Notes: generated by a model not told the origin, from the sequence alone. A stretch of DNA of 63,576 nt from Neocallimastix lanati (nom. inval.) (GCA_016946835.1 JACVTC010000076.1:865001-928576), one strand, 5' to 3'. Counted from the stretch's first letter, positions 42,164-54,650 are shown. Made by a program: numbers and translations.

Positions 42164-44996
42164 TTAATTAACTTTGTTATTACAATTATTATTAAATTAA
42201 TAATAATAATATAATATATTTTTAATTATATTTTTTATTATTAAAAATATATAATATTGAAATATTCCAATTTCAAAATTTCAAGGAAATATATCCTATA
42301 TATATGATAATGATCATAATTTTAGCTATAGATTTTCAAATAAAAATATTTACGATACTTTATTAGAAGATCCAAATAATTTTGTAACCAATCCAACACA
42401 TTTAGAATTTGATAAAGATTACAGTACTAGTTTTATTGAAATTAATTCCGGAGATTTAATCGAAACCGAATATTCTTGTATATATAACTTTTATTTGTTA
42501 TTATATTTATTAATTTATACAAACTCATATTTTAATTTTATTATATATAATACATAATTAATCATCTTTTTTTTTTTTTTTAACATTAATATATAATTAG
42601 GTAGTTTTTATGATGATTTTGGAAATAGTAAGTTTATTCAATTATTATATGATTTAAATTAATTATCCAATATATATTTATGCTAATATATATAAATTTA
42701 TAATAAAACAATAAAAATTGAAAACAATTAATAAAATTTTTATTATTCCAAGAATTTAAATTTGATTCAGATATTAGTAATTCAAATTTAAAAAATATTG
42801 TATTTTATGAATTATCTTTAATTGGAGTGAATGATGAAACATCACCAACAAAAATATTTGGAAATTATAGAGGATTTTGTATGAATAGTTCTTGCTCATT
42901 TAAAAATATTAGATGTAATGAGGAAAATATATTGTTTAATAAAAAATTTATATAAAAATTTAATCTATAATTAAAGTAATGATACCTTAAAATAAATAAT
43001 TAATAATTATTATTTAATATAATTTTTTATATTATTATTTTAAGTAATTGGAAATCCAGGAGATTATATTTTAAAATTTAAAATAATTGCTTTTGGTAAA
43101 TAATAAAATAATAATATTAATTTATTTCAATTATAAAAATAAAAATTAATAAAATTTAATAAAATAATGTAGGTTATTTTAGTGAATTTGCTGATAATGA
43201 ATTATCAATAAATGTAAAAATATTAGATTGCCCAAAGAGTTTTATTTTACAGGATAAATATAAAATAAATATTAAGGCTTGGTAAATAGATTTTAAAATT
43301 ATTTGTTTAATTTTTTTTAAAAAAAAAAAAAAAATAAAAAAAAATAAATTACTATTATTTATTTCATACTTTTAAATAATATATTATTAAATTAATAGTT
43401 ATATACCAAAATGTGATCCAGATTGTACTAATAATGGTGTATGTGTTAATGATAATGTATGTGACTGTTCTAAAAGTTTATTCATAGGAAGTACATGCAA
43501 CGAAAAGAAACAATTAATAATAAATCCATATATAGAAAGAACATATAAAATATTATCATATTTTTGCATATTTGTTATCGTCCTCTTAATATCTTTAGTA
43601 TATTACTTCAAAGATGAAAGGATTATTAAAGCAGGTAATAATTTATTATATATTTAAAAAAAAATCTAATTCTTAATTCTTTAAACAATTTATATTAATA
43701 AATATTTTTCTTATATAAATTAAAATTTTGCATAATACTTAAAAAACTTAATATAATATGTATCCGTGTTATAGCAAGTATCGATTTATTAATTGTCATT
43801 CTTATTGGTTTAATTTTTAATTTTGTATATATTGTCATACTTACTATTGATGCACCTTCTAGAAACTACTGTATTTTAACATCTCTAATCCAAAAAATAG
43901 TACGAGTTTTATATATTAATATAAAATATTTCTATAATATATATAGAAGATATATATATATAAATATATATATAATTTTTTTTTTTGAAATAATATTAAA
44001 ATAAAATAACAAATTAATCAATATATAATGTAATATATATATTATAGGGATTTAGTTTAATTTTTGGATCTATTATTACAAAAAGTTCTATAATATATTA
44101 TATGTAATTTTTTTTAATAAATATTAATAATATTAATAGAAATATATATAATTGTGGTTTAATTTACTCATAATAAAAATGATTTTATATATATATTAAA
44201 ATAAAATAGTTTCAATATTTTAAAAACAGCCTCATATAAGGAAAATAAATTAATAAAGTTTAGTATTATATCTTTTTTACTAATAATTTATTTTTCTATT
44301 GCCTCGGCACGTTATGCTTCAAAATATATTACAATTAAAACAATGACAACCTTTAAAAAGGAGATGTATATGGAATGCGATTTCAAGTTTGATAATTATA
44401 TTGGGTATATTCATATTTTATTATATATTTATAATTTGTTTTTGCTTAAATTTTTTTTTTTTATATTTTATTTATTTTTATTAATATACTAATTTTTATG
44501 TTATTTTATATTTTAATCATAATAATAATAACAATAAAGGGAAATTTTTAGTCTATCTACTATAATAACTGGTTGTATTTTATCATATAAAATTAGGTAT
44601 ATAAATCAAAGCTTTAGAGAGGTAAAAATAAAAATAATTAATTAATTAATTAAATATTTGTTCATTTTTTTTTCTTCTTTTTAACAAATTTAATTTCTTC
44701 TAATAATTTAAATTATATAATAATTAAATTAGCCTTTAGCAATTCCTTTTTATTCATATTTATTATATGATATACTGATAATGATAATAAATATAGTAAC
44801 AAAGAATTATAGTAATCCAAAAATTTTATATCATGTAAATGCCATTGGTACAATATGTTATTCTGTTATCATCATATATTTCTTATATATTCTTAAATTA
44901 TATAATATATATATTATGAAAAGAAGGACTCTTTATAATAATCAAACTAGAATTGAATTTGTATCATTCTCTAAAAATACATATTCTTATTTTTAA
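38402..44996 (+). CDS. Family-C-like seven-helix receptor with beta-helix/EGF ectodomain
   Basis: Probable cell-surface G-protein-coupled receptor. Twenty-two exons join in frame: 38402-39105, 39418-39577, 39722-39843, 40027-40128, 40292-40474, 40640-40675, 40789-40916, 41039-41089, 41290-41336, 41437-41584, 41736-42086, 42286-42477, 42601-42627, 42753-42914, 43045-43095, 43173-43281, 43399-43634, 43775-43899, 44048-44103, 44210-44404, 44552-44621 and 44733-44996, totalling 3519 bases (1172 residues plus stop). Residues 1-25 form a signal peptide. Residues 30-680 have the short N/S/F-rich repeats of a right-handed beta-helix. An NPTHLEFDKDYSTSFIEINS segment (about 717-736) and an EGF-like CDPDCTNNGVCVNDNVC (863-879) precede the membrane part. 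Seven hydrophobic helices follow from about 903, including ILSYFCIFVIVLLISLVYYF and GCILSYKIRYINQSFRE, the latter like family-C receptors after helix 5. Ligand and G protein are unknown. Individual splice sites are inferred; the unbroken phase over 21 introns is strong support. Confidence 0.85.
41145..41243. repeat. (TTA)n microsatellite in receptor intron 8
   Basis: About 30 TTA units with one ACT interruption, between exons ending 41089 and starting 41290. Translates as poly-Leu or poly-Asn in shadow frames only. Confidence 0.9.
42111..42160. repeat. A50 homopolymer in receptor intron 11
   Basis: Fifty uninterrupted A shortly after the donor at 42087, the longest homopolymer in the window. 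Confidence 0.9.
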
Positions 44997-45480
44997 AATA
45001 TTTTTTAAAAATAATCTAATAAAATATAAATATATTAATTATAAATATATTTACAAAAAAAAATTTATATCTATTGTCATATAATTTTTTTTTATAGAAA
45101 TAAAATGTAAAAAGTATATAATCTCATTTAATAATAAATAATAAATAATAATCATATAGTAAATATTTTAATTCATAGATTAATCTTTTTTAGGAATTTA
45201 TTTATAAATAAATTTCTACTAAAATATAATAAAATAATTTTTTTTCTATTTTTTTTTTTTTTTTTGAAATTACTATAATATATATTAATAAATTACTAAT
45301 ATAAATATACTTTAAAAAATGTTGAAAAAGATACATATATTAAAACTTTTAAAATTTGAATAATTTTCTAAATATAAATAAAAAAAAAGCATGCCACATT
45401 TATATTACACATAAAATATAAAATTATTAAAAAATATAAAACATATATATTATGTTCAAAAATGAACTAATAACTTTAAT

Positions 45481-45632
45481 ATTTTATAAATTATAAACTA
45501 CAATTAATTTATCTTAAATTTTTTTTTGGATTATATAATTGAAATATTAATATTATATTTTATAAATTATAAACTACAATTAATTTATCTTAAATTTTTT
45601 TTTGGATTATATAATTGAAATATTAATAAATA
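45481..45632. repeat. Perfect tandem duplication, 76-bp period
   Basis: ATTTTATAAATTATAAACTA and the following 56 bases recur immediately at 45557, apparently without change. Recent duplication. Confidence 0.9.
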
Positions 45633-46464
45633 TAACTCGATATTTATTTTACTTATTAATTATTATATGTAAAAGTTTAAAAAAAAAAAAAAAAAAAAAT
45701 TCTAATATAGAATAAAAATTTTTACTAAACCTTTTTAATTGAAAAAACTAAATTATAATTTTATTTTATTAATATTAAATCATTTAGAAAAAACTTCATA
45801 TTTTAATATATATTAATTATATATTAAAAAAATATCATTTTTTAACAGCTAAAAATATATCAAATATAATATTTCCAAATATTTTTCAGATTTTATAATA
45901 GAAAGATATAAAAAAATAAAAAAAAAATAAATAAAATACTTAAGAAAATAATTAAATCAAATTAACACAAACAATCAACTAATCAACTAATATCATTAAA
46001 AATATTTTTGTATAACGTAAATACACAATCATATATAGTAATTTTATATTTAATTAAATTATTATACCGCATTTTTTCATTGTAATAATTTAAAAATATG
46101 AAGAGAGGATAATTTATTATCAATTTAATAAGATAAATTGAAAATAAATTATGGTAAACAATAGTGAACTAGAAATATTGAATTGAAAATAAATATAAAT
46201 TGAAAAAATAAAGGTCAAATAATTAAATTTAAAAAAAAAGAAAAAAAAAAAAAAAAAAGGATTAAATAATATTTATTTAATTTAATATAATATTAAAGTA
46301 AATGAAAATAAAATAAATAAAATAAATAAATCACATTAAGCATAAATTTATGAGGTATAGTAATATAATGTTAAACTTTAATTATTATTATTAACATTAT
46401 ATATAACCTAAATATTATTATATTTTTATTGGTACTAAATTGAAATTATAATATTATTAATTAC

Positions 46465-46672
46465 ACTTAAATTTAAATTTAATTATATATAATTATTAAA
46501 TTTATTTATATATAATTATTAAAGATATTTAAATTTATTAATTATTTTTATATATAATTATTAAAGATAAATTTAAATTTAATTATATATAATTATTAAA
46601 TTTATTTATATATAATTATTAAAGATATTTAAATTTATTAATTATTTTTATATATAATTATTAAAGATAACT
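46465..46672. repeat. Tandem duplication, about 102-bp period
   Basis: Two copies of a unit built on TTAATTATATATAATTATTA, each ending TATAATTATTAAAGATA. Within the unit the 17-base end motif is itself repeated three times. Confidence 0.85.
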
Positions 46673-47018
46673 GAAAACTCGGATCATAATAATAACGAAT
46701 AATAAGTCTTTAATTTTATTAAAATAAATAAAATAAATAATATTAATAATATTATAATTAATAGTTGTAAATATATAAAAAATTTTAGATATAGTAATTA
46801 TACTTATTAGTTGTATATACAAATTAAGAAATATTTATTAATAATAGTTAGTTGTGACAATTAAAATAGTTTAAGAAAGCTATTAATATTATTATTGAAA
46901 AAAAAATTAAAATAAAATAAATAAAATAATATAAATATATATATTAATATTTAGAACTTATAAATTTAAGACAAGTATTATTTTAAATGATATTTAATAA
47001 TAACATTATGTATTAGTA

Positions 47019-47297
47019 GTGGTAGTAGTGGATTTAGTAGTTGGAATGTTGATATTATCAGTAGATCTCATAGGAATGCCGAGATTTGAAAATTTAAATT
47101 TAGTAATTGGCATCATTACCGATAGTAATAAATTATGCTACATTATTTCTTCTAATGAAAATGATATTATAAGAGTGTTTAAAGAAAAGGAAGCAGAAGT
47201 AAACAGAGTTCTTACATTATATAAATGTGCTGATTTAGTAAAAAGGAAGTATTGGAAAGAAAATCAAAAATATGATAAATTAAAACAAATAAAATAA
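47019..47297 (+). CDS. Unrecognised 92-codon open frame
   Basis: Not recognised. The frame has mixed amino-acid composition, unlike shadow frames here: a hydrophobic start (VVVDLVVGMLILSVDLIGM) and a charged second half (VFKEKEAEVNRVL, KRKYWKENQKYDKLKQIK). The ATG at 47019 has no distinctive context. It lies 450 bp before a copia-type gag remnant and might be part of the same or another element. A small membrane-anchored product is possible but unsupported. Confidence 0.25.
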   Translation: MVVVDLVVGMLILSVDLIGMPRFENLNLVIGIITDSNKLCYIISSNENDIIRVFKEKEAEVNRVLTLYKCADLVKRKYWKENQKYDKLKQIK

Positions 47298-47749
47298 CTA
47301 ATCATCAAAACAAATGAGACAGTATATGATTTCAATACAATTTCTGTTTATATGACCAATTGAAAACGGAGAATAGAGCATCTATCTAGTATTTAAAACT
47401 ATAAAAACTTTAAATGAATTATTATAGCATTATAATTATTATAATTATAATAATACATACTGAAATAAAATAAAATAAAATAATTATTATCAAAAGATAT
47501 AAATTTAATGTTTAATAATTATTATTAAATATACAAATATGTTACTATACATATTTGTTTTATATCAATATTAGTAATACATTAGTAATAAAAAAATAAT
47601 TTACTTAATTACACCACATTTAAATGTATATAAAAAGAGTGACTTTATTTTATATTTAGATCTTGTAATTACCTTTTTAATTAAATTTAATTAATAAATT
47701 AACTTTTCAAAAAAATCAAGATTTATTATATTAAGAGTTTCAATCAACT

Positions 47750-48730
47750 TAATAAATGTTTACAAGCAATCAAAATGAAATCATGAACAACCAACTACAA
47801 TGTAATTCTTAACAAGAAGAATTACAATGTTTGTTTATCAAGATTAGATGCATCATTAACCAGCATAAATCTCAAAGGGTACATCGATAATGATGTAATT
47901 GAACAATTGGAAAGGAGAAATCCAAACCACAAACCAAAAATCAAAAAGGCCAAGATGCAAGATTCGAAAGCTCAAATGCTTATTTATAACACAATTAGTA
48001 CTGAAACGCACAACATTATTAGGAATTTAAAAACTGTCTATGCCATTATAAAGAAGTTAAAAGAAAAATATGAAGAAGGTTTAAACTAGCCCATAGAAAA
48101 ATGGACGTCAAAATTAAGACTTTTAAAAGCAAGAAACAAAAAAGAAGTTTTTTCTCAATTTTGAGCAAAATCGAAGAAATTTATTCTAATATGGAAGAAA
48201 ATAATCAGAATCAAAGTAAAGAAGGGAAGATGAAATTATGTATAATGCAATGCCGTACTATATACAAATAAAAATTTTAATGGCAATGATATGAACGTAG
48301 AATTTCTTATCAAAATAATTAGAGAATTTACAAAATATGAAATATATATGAAGGATACATCTTATACAAGAAGAATAGAAGTAAAACAGAATACAAGACC
48401 AGATGATCCAATTGATTTGGATTCAATTAGTCGCAAGTACAAAGGAGTCATAAAACAAAACAACGAGTTACTTATAAAGAAAACATCATTATAATAAAGA
48501 AGAGGTTAAAAATGCTATATATGCAATTCAACCAAGCATCTCAAAAAGAACAAATACAATATTTTTAATAAAAATAGAAAATATTATAAATTTTTGGATA
48601 AAGTGGATAGAAAAAAAAACAGAAAACATTACCACAATAGATATATAGGAAACTTAGAATTCGAAGAAGACATTAATTAAAAAGATATTAGACCTCTTAC
48701 TAAAAGAAATATAAGTAATTTATAATTGAT
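47750..48730 (+). pseudogene. Copia-type gag with decayed zinc knuckle
   Basis: Plus strand. The frame at 47907-48089 contains DSKAQMLIYNTISTETHNII and LKEKYEE, the UBN2/Gag pattern of copia elements (A..LI..S...E......A...W..L...Y). After a stop it continues with KWTSKLRLLKARNKKEVFS and EEIYSNMEENNQ, and at 48291-48494 with RRIEVKQNTRPDDPIDLDS. Near 48512 a shifted frame gives CYICNSTKHLKKNKYN, a CCHC knuckle (C-x2-C-x4-H-x4-C) whose last Cys is now Asn. Several stops and frameshifts. A TATAAAAAG at about 47628 may be the promoter of its lost LTR. No pol follows. Confidence 0.65.
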
Positions 48731-48779
48731 TGAAAAGATAATTATTAAGGTTCCAAAGGATAACAATATTATCAAAAAC

Positions 48780-49068
48780 AAGCACTAATTTTTCTTTTTA
48801 TTTTATGTTTTTATTATTTATTTTCTTATTTTTAAATTTCTTATTTTTTTTTATATTTTTTTTTCTAAAAAATTTAATTACATTATTCTACTGTTTAAAA
48901 TTTACTTGTATTTATACTTTTTCATAAAAATAAGATTTTTTATGCCTATCTAATAATTATTAAAAACTATTACAAAAAAATATTATTTTTAATAGAATTT
49001 AAGTTGTTTATGTAATTATTGTATTAATTATAAATAATAAATATATATTATTTAATTATCAAACATTT
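48780..49068. other. A/T-rich spacer
   Basis: No gene or repeat recognised between the gag remnant and the next LTR. Confidence 0.5.
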
Positions 49069-49778
49069 TGTAAAAGAATCACCAAAATAGATTACAATAG
49101 CAACACAATAAGAATTTATTTTATTAAAATTTTTTATTAAAAATATTTTTTCTTAATCTTATATATTTATTAACAGTTAATAACAATTACATTAAAAAAA
49201 AATGTGAAAAGTATCTTCTATTTATACTTTTCCTAAATACATTAATAATATATTATTTTATTTAAATTACATATATTTTAATATAAAACTATCCTAATGA
49301 ATTTTATTAAATAATAAATTTATAAACTTAGCTAAATTTAGAAAAATATAATTACTAATTAAACTAAATACTAAGTAATTTAAATTAAGTATATTTATTA
49401 TTTATTTATTATTTTAATATTATAAGTAAAACATTTATTTATTTTCAATTTAAAACCAATGTTAAAAGAGTCATGATTAAATTTTGAAACTTAATTTTCA
49501 CAAAATAAATCAATAATTTATTTTGTTTTAAGCTTTAATCAATTCATTTAAATCATTGTAAAATAATAATTTTCTCAGAATTAATTTTTTACGAAAATTG
49601 TTGCATTAAAAATTTGTCTTGTGGTTTAAGGAATATAATTCAAAAATTTAGTTCATATGATTTATTTACTTTATTTATTTTTTTATAAATCAAAGAATAA
49701 TTTATATTTTTTATATTTTTGAATTACACAAGAAAAATTTTTAATTTAAAATGTGATTGGGATAATCACATCTTTACA
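49069..49778 (-). repeat. 710-bp LTR of a minus-strand gypsy element
   Basis: On the plus strand it begins TGTAAAAGAATCACC and ends CACATCTTTACA; the TGTAAA/TTTACA ends are inverted. On the minus strand the LTR starts right after the polypurine run GGAGGGAGAT (49781-49790) and carries AGTATAAATAGAAG (about 49214-49227), a TATA box. It is therefore the 3' LTR of the element to its right. No 5' partner was found in the window. Confidence 0.7.
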
Positions 49779-50998
49779 ATCTCCCTCCTTAAATTGAGCA
49801 CCTGCGAGATCTTTAGACTCTGGCAGATCCACAATAAAATCCATAGATAATTCAGACCACGGTTTATTCGGTGTAGAAAGAGGTGAAAGTAGACCATATG
49901 GTTTATGACAGGGGACCTTATTTTTACAACAAATCTCAAAAGACCTAACAAACCTTGAAACATCATTGAATAATTTTGGCCACCAAAAATTAAGGGAAAT
50001 AAGTTCGGACGTCTTTTTAATACCAAAGTGACCAGCAGAAACTGAATCATGATGGAGTTCAAGAATCCTTGTTCTTAATGATTCAGGAACGTAAATCAAA
50101 TTATCAAAAAGTAGAAATCCTTCCTCATCAATTTTTACTTTATTTATATTATTGATTGGAGGCGAAGATGAGGAATTGTTGTTTAAATAAATTTTAATTT
50201 TACAAAATAATTCATCCGATTTTAATGAAGACAATATGGAATTAATGAGAGAATCACCAGATTTTTTATTAATTGTTAAACATCATTTTGACACAATTCG
50301 TAAATTGACGAATAAATGATCACTTCTTCTTGAGAGTAAATCAGGTTTACCAGACTTCTTTCCAACACGATAAATAAGCTTAAAATCAAATCTAGATAAA
50401 ATTTGTACCATCGAATTTGTCGTTGAGAGAGCATTTCTGGTTTTCTAAGATTTTTATGATCAGTATAAACAATAAATTGATGTCGAGCACCTTCTAAGTA
50501 ATGTCGCCATTCCTCAAGTGCTAATTTGATTGCTAACAACTTTTTATCATAAATTTGGTAATTCCTCTGACATTTAGTTAAACTTTTCGAGAGAAATGCA
50601 ACAGGATGTAATTTACCTTCAAATTCTTGAGATAGTACAGCTTCAACAGCAAAGTTACTTGCATCAGTTTCAACTATATAAGGTTAATCGCTGTCAGGAT
50701 TTCTTAAGATAGGAGCAGAAGTAAATAAATGCTTTAACTTATCGAAAGCGTCTTGTTGATCTTTACCCCAAATAAATTTAACATTTTTTCTAGTGAGTTT
50801 GTGAATTGGATTTGTGATTTTAACAAAATCTTTAATGAAAAGACAATAATAATTGCAAAGACCGGTGAACGATTGGACTTACTATTTGCAACAATGGACT
50901 CACTGGTATTTTCACTGAAGTTTGATTTTAACTCTTTCACGAAATCATCGTACGAGTTAAGTAACGGACTATTATTTCTACGTAAGCTTTATAGTTAA
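49746..50998 (-). pseudogene. Gypsy gag-RT-RNase H-integrase remnant with internal deletions
   Basis: Minus strand, in order from 50998: a Gag-like piece DFVKELKSNFSENTSESIVA (about 50960-50890), passing near 50880 into the RT thumb (FTGLCNYY, then after a frameshift KITNPIHKLTRKNVKFIWGK); the RNase H region with VETDASNFAVEAVLSQEFEG, LALEEWRHYLEGARH and TDHKNL; then the integrase zinc-binding domain (ELHHDSVSAGHFGIKKTSEL, ICCKNKVPCHKPYG) and LSMDFIVDLPESKD. The last frame (50234-49746) then jumps to LAGAQFKEGDCKD, encoded by the polypurine tract and LTR start. Protease, RT fingers/palm and most of the integrase catalytic core are deleted. It crosses at least two frameshifts and one stop. Confidence 0.8.
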
Positions 50999-50999
50999 T

Positions 51000-52490
51000 T
51001 GATTGTTTAAGAAGACAACATCCCAACTTTAAATAGAATTATAAAAATAAATTCCTTATATAGATTTACTGATAATTGGAGGTACTACTGAATTTATTGG
51101 CAAAGGATTTCAATATATTAATTATATATTTAAATACTTTAGAATGTTAAATTTTATATAAAAATTATAAATTATAAAATAAATTGTTTTTAGTTGAAAT
51201 TTCAATATATTCCAAAATTCTATTTTCAATAGATCATTTCTTAATTTTGATCATTCGTGCTAATATTTGTAAATATTATCCTTTTCGAAAAGATCATATT
51301 TTGGAAGTTACTTATTCCTTATTTTTATTTTTCAAATTTTCTCACTTCTTGATTCCTCTGATAGCTTTTATATAATAATTTAATTATTATATTTCATTTA
51401 TTGCTAAAATTTACATTTTCTTTTTTACATGAATTTTAAGATTCTTAATTATATGCTTCTGATTTATTTACATTTACATTTAATATGATTTCTTTTTAAT
51501 TTTTTAATGTGCATTTTACTTTCTTTTTATTTATTAGTGCTTTATTTTAATTTTATTATATTTCAAATAATTTAATAAAAACACAAAATAACACTTAAGA
51601 TGAAGACTCAAATTTGAAACACATTAATTAAACAAAAGAAACTTATTTTACTGAATACTGAAATAATATTGACACTATATTGTCAAATATTGATAACTTA
51701 ACAGTTTTATAATAATATAAGTAGTTTCTTAAGACTTTGAATATTGTCAAAATGTAAATATATCAAAGATTAATTGTCAAAATGTAAATATTTCAAGATT
51801 TCATATTTTGAATTAAAATATTAATAAAATCACTTTCTGTCTTTTTGTTGAACTGTTGATAAGAAGGTTTTAAATCTGAAATAATTTTTTACAGAATTCT
51901 TCAACGTAACTTAATACTAAATAATGAACTTTTAATTAATAGAATTTAAATCTTTTGAAATATGTATTCATTTTAAAATTTTTAAAATTTTTTTTTTTTT
52001 TTTTTTTTATAATAATTATCTTATCGATTTCATTTTTGGTATATCTTTTCTCTAACTTTCAGAGAAAAAAATTAATAAATATTAAATTTTTTATTTACAT
52101 TATTTGTTATTATTTTTATAGAATTGAGGATATAATTAATAGTTTTTACACCAGAGTTATTGATATTATTGGAAAGCTGGCATTAATGAGAATACTATTT
52201 GTTGGAGTAGAATTGGTAAATATGGAAGTAGAAATAGTGTTATTCATTGTATTGGTAAGACCACTTAAATTATTATTATTATTACTTTATACAGGAGAAG
52301 GATCGTTGAATTTACGTGGTATGTTAATATTTAATTTTGAGTTTACTTTTGTTTTTGTTTTTGGTTATGAAGTATCAGTATTGTCATTATAGAAGTTGGT
52401 ATTAATACTTAATATTTCAGTTGATTTTTTCAGTTTCAATTTGGCTTTTCAGTTATATTACATTAAAATTAGTATTAGTTATGAATAAAA
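51000..52490. other. Spacer with possible decayed retroelement pieces
   Basis: No confident gene. A minus-strand stretch at about 52390-52130 is Asn/Ser/Thr-rich (NINIPRKFNDPSPV, NTMNNTISTSIFTNST) with two stops and might be a Gag N-terminus. The plus-strand frame 51955-52392 over the same bases is probably its shadow. T tract at 51991-52009. Confidence 0.35.
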
Positions 52491-52534
52491 TCATATCTAG
52501 TAACAGTACAAGTAATCTATCTCGAAGAACTTAT

Positions 52535-53195
52535 TTTGAAATAGTAGGTTATAAGATTATATAATGTCACATATTAGTAGAAAATACATGACAGTAGGCA
52601 ATAATGGAATTATTTATTAATAAGATAGACTAAGAAGTACTAACTCTCAAGTACAATACTTTGAAAGTGTTAGTAATGGAAGATTCTCTATTCTATTATG
52701 AAACAAAGCCTTAACTGTAGAAAATGGTAATAATAAAGATGATAATATAATCATTTTATCATAAATCATAAAATATTCGCCCAACACCTTCATTCTTTAC
52801 AAAACTGGTGGTAATTATGATGACCACTATATCATTGCCGAATGTTCTGGTAAGGCTGCTTTAGATGTTTATGATCTTAAGAAGCTGATCGTGCCTAAGC
52901 TCCACTAACTATCCATGATTATGAAAAGAGTTCTTATATGATCTATTTAGTTATTAGAGTTCTAAACTGTGGAAATAAAACAATTATGTATTATGTTTAC
53001 AGTAAGGGAATAAAAAAAAATTAGATATAGCTACAGCTCACTTTATCCCAACCAAGAAATATTAATGAAGTTATTGATTCTGACATCTTATCTTCCAGAA
53101 TAATGAATACTACATGTATTACAAGGATGAAACTAGAATGATCATGCCTGTTGTCTATACCAAGAAATTAAATAACTTTTGATAATGGTATTGAT
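52535..53195 (+). pseudogene. Decayed ricin-B-like (beta-trefoil) lectin gene
   Basis: Codon and base composition are closer to host exons than to the flanks. With frameshifts and stops allowed, the plus strand contains YFESVSNGRFSI, ALTVENGNNKDDNIII, GGNYDDHYIIAECSGKAALD followed by VYD, LTIHDYEKSSYMIYLVIRVL, and NNEYYMYYKDETRMIMPVVY. Repeats of the form Y-I-x-x-x-x-SGKALDV-x-x-x-x-K-x-D-x-A-x-x-Q are typical of ricin-B-type carbohydrate-binding domains; the QxW motif itself is not preserved. There are at least five disruptions. No signal peptide or catalytic domain is visible. Family assignment is tentative. Confidence 0.45.
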
Positions 53196-54499
53196 ATTTA
53201 ATGTTGTAATATTTATAATGTTATTAGTACTAATGAATTGACAGAAAGAATATATTTAATTGTTTTAAAATTCATTTTTTATTTTTAATTATTTTATTAT
53301 AATATTATAATTAATATTGTAATATTTTTATATTTATTTATTTATTATTTGTTATTATATTATTTTATTATTTATTATTATAATTAATTAATTTTTTGAT
53401 CATTTCATTAATAAATGTTGCTCATGAAATCCATAGAGATTTAAATAATAAATATCGATTAATAAATTATTACTATTACTCTTGATATTGTTAATATTAT
53501 CATTATTTTGATTTTTTAATACATTATTATTATAGTAAATATATTAATTTTTATTTCAATTGAAAATGAGGATTCCAAAATTTCATTGATGAATTTAAAT
53601 AATTATTGCTAATTAAAGTATAATAATATAATTAAATTTAAAATTTTTAATAAATTAATTTTAAATTATTTGTTTAATTTATATAAATACAGAACTTTAA
53701 TTATTAATATTTTAATTTGCTTTATATATATTTATTATAATAATTTTATGAATTATTAAATTATCATTATTATGAATTTTAGTATTGTTGAGAAATTTTA
53801 TAGATAAATTAAAAAAAATATGAATTAAAACTTAATAGATTTTATTAATTTAAATAAATGTTTTAAAATATAATAACATAAAATATTTATATTTAAATAA
53901 CAATAAAATATACTCTCCTTTATATTTCTCCTTTTTTTAATTTTTGAATTAATTATGCATAAGTTTTATTGGAAATTATTATATTATACTTATTAATTTT
54001 AACTATTTTTATAAATATATAGTTATTCATGTGCTTTATATATTGATAAAAGAAATATATTATTAAATAATTTTATTTGTGATTAGTCATATTAATTATT
54101 ACATAATATTGATATATTAATATTTATATTGTTGATTATTTAATTTTTTATGTTGACTGAAATGTTTATTATCATGAGTTATTAATAATATCATTATTTA
54201 ATTTTATTATATTACAAAAAGTACATCTTTATTATTAAAAATAGTTATTTATATTATCATAATAAAGATAATTAATTTTTTTTTTTTTTTTATTATATTG
54301 CGATATAAACTTATATATATTATTTTTATATATGTTATTATTATTAATCATATATTATGTCATAACAAAAATTTTATTTTATTTTATAATCCTGTTGACT
54401 AATTTTTCAACTAGGATTTATTTTATTTTATATAAAACTTTATTTTTATATTTATTTTATATTTACTTTTACATTTATATTTTCAGCTTACATATATGT

Positions 54500-54650
54500 A
54501 GCTGACTATTATCTTATTTTATTCCTCAGCTTAATTAGGTGACTATATATTTTTCAACTTAATTAGCTGACTATTATCTTATTTTATTCCTCAGCTTAAT
54601 TAGTTGACTATATATTTTTCAACTTAATTAGCTGACTATTATTTTATTAA
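54500..54650. repeat. Tandem repeat, about 65-bp unit, 2.3 copies
   Basis: The unit runs from AGCTGACTATTATCTTATTT through CCTCAGCTTAATTAG to TTCAACTTAATT. It contains the alternating words CAGCTTAATTAG and AGCTGAC, so smaller internal repeats are nested inside. Further degenerate copies of AGCTGAC lie to about 54690. Confidence 0.8.

Larger units (their letters stand above)
44997..47000. other. A/T-rich spacer with two tandem duplications
   Basis: No gene. Holds the duplications at 45481-45632 and 46465-46672, A/T homopolymers, and near 46676 a short more complex piece (ACTGAAAACTCGGATCATAA). Confidence 0.55.

Noticed and set aside
49766-50062. 98-codon minus-strand frame
   Set aside because: Frame-shifted shadow of the gypsy integrase frame 50234-49746, which has the HHCC zinc motif.
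50753-50998. 81-codon plus-strand frame
   Set aside because: Antisense of the gypsy RT-thumb/gag remnant.
51955-52392. 145-codon plus-strand hydrophobic frame
   Set aside because: Starts in a T tract, has no family resemblance, and the opposite strand shows an Asn/Ser-rich frame that explains the composition better.
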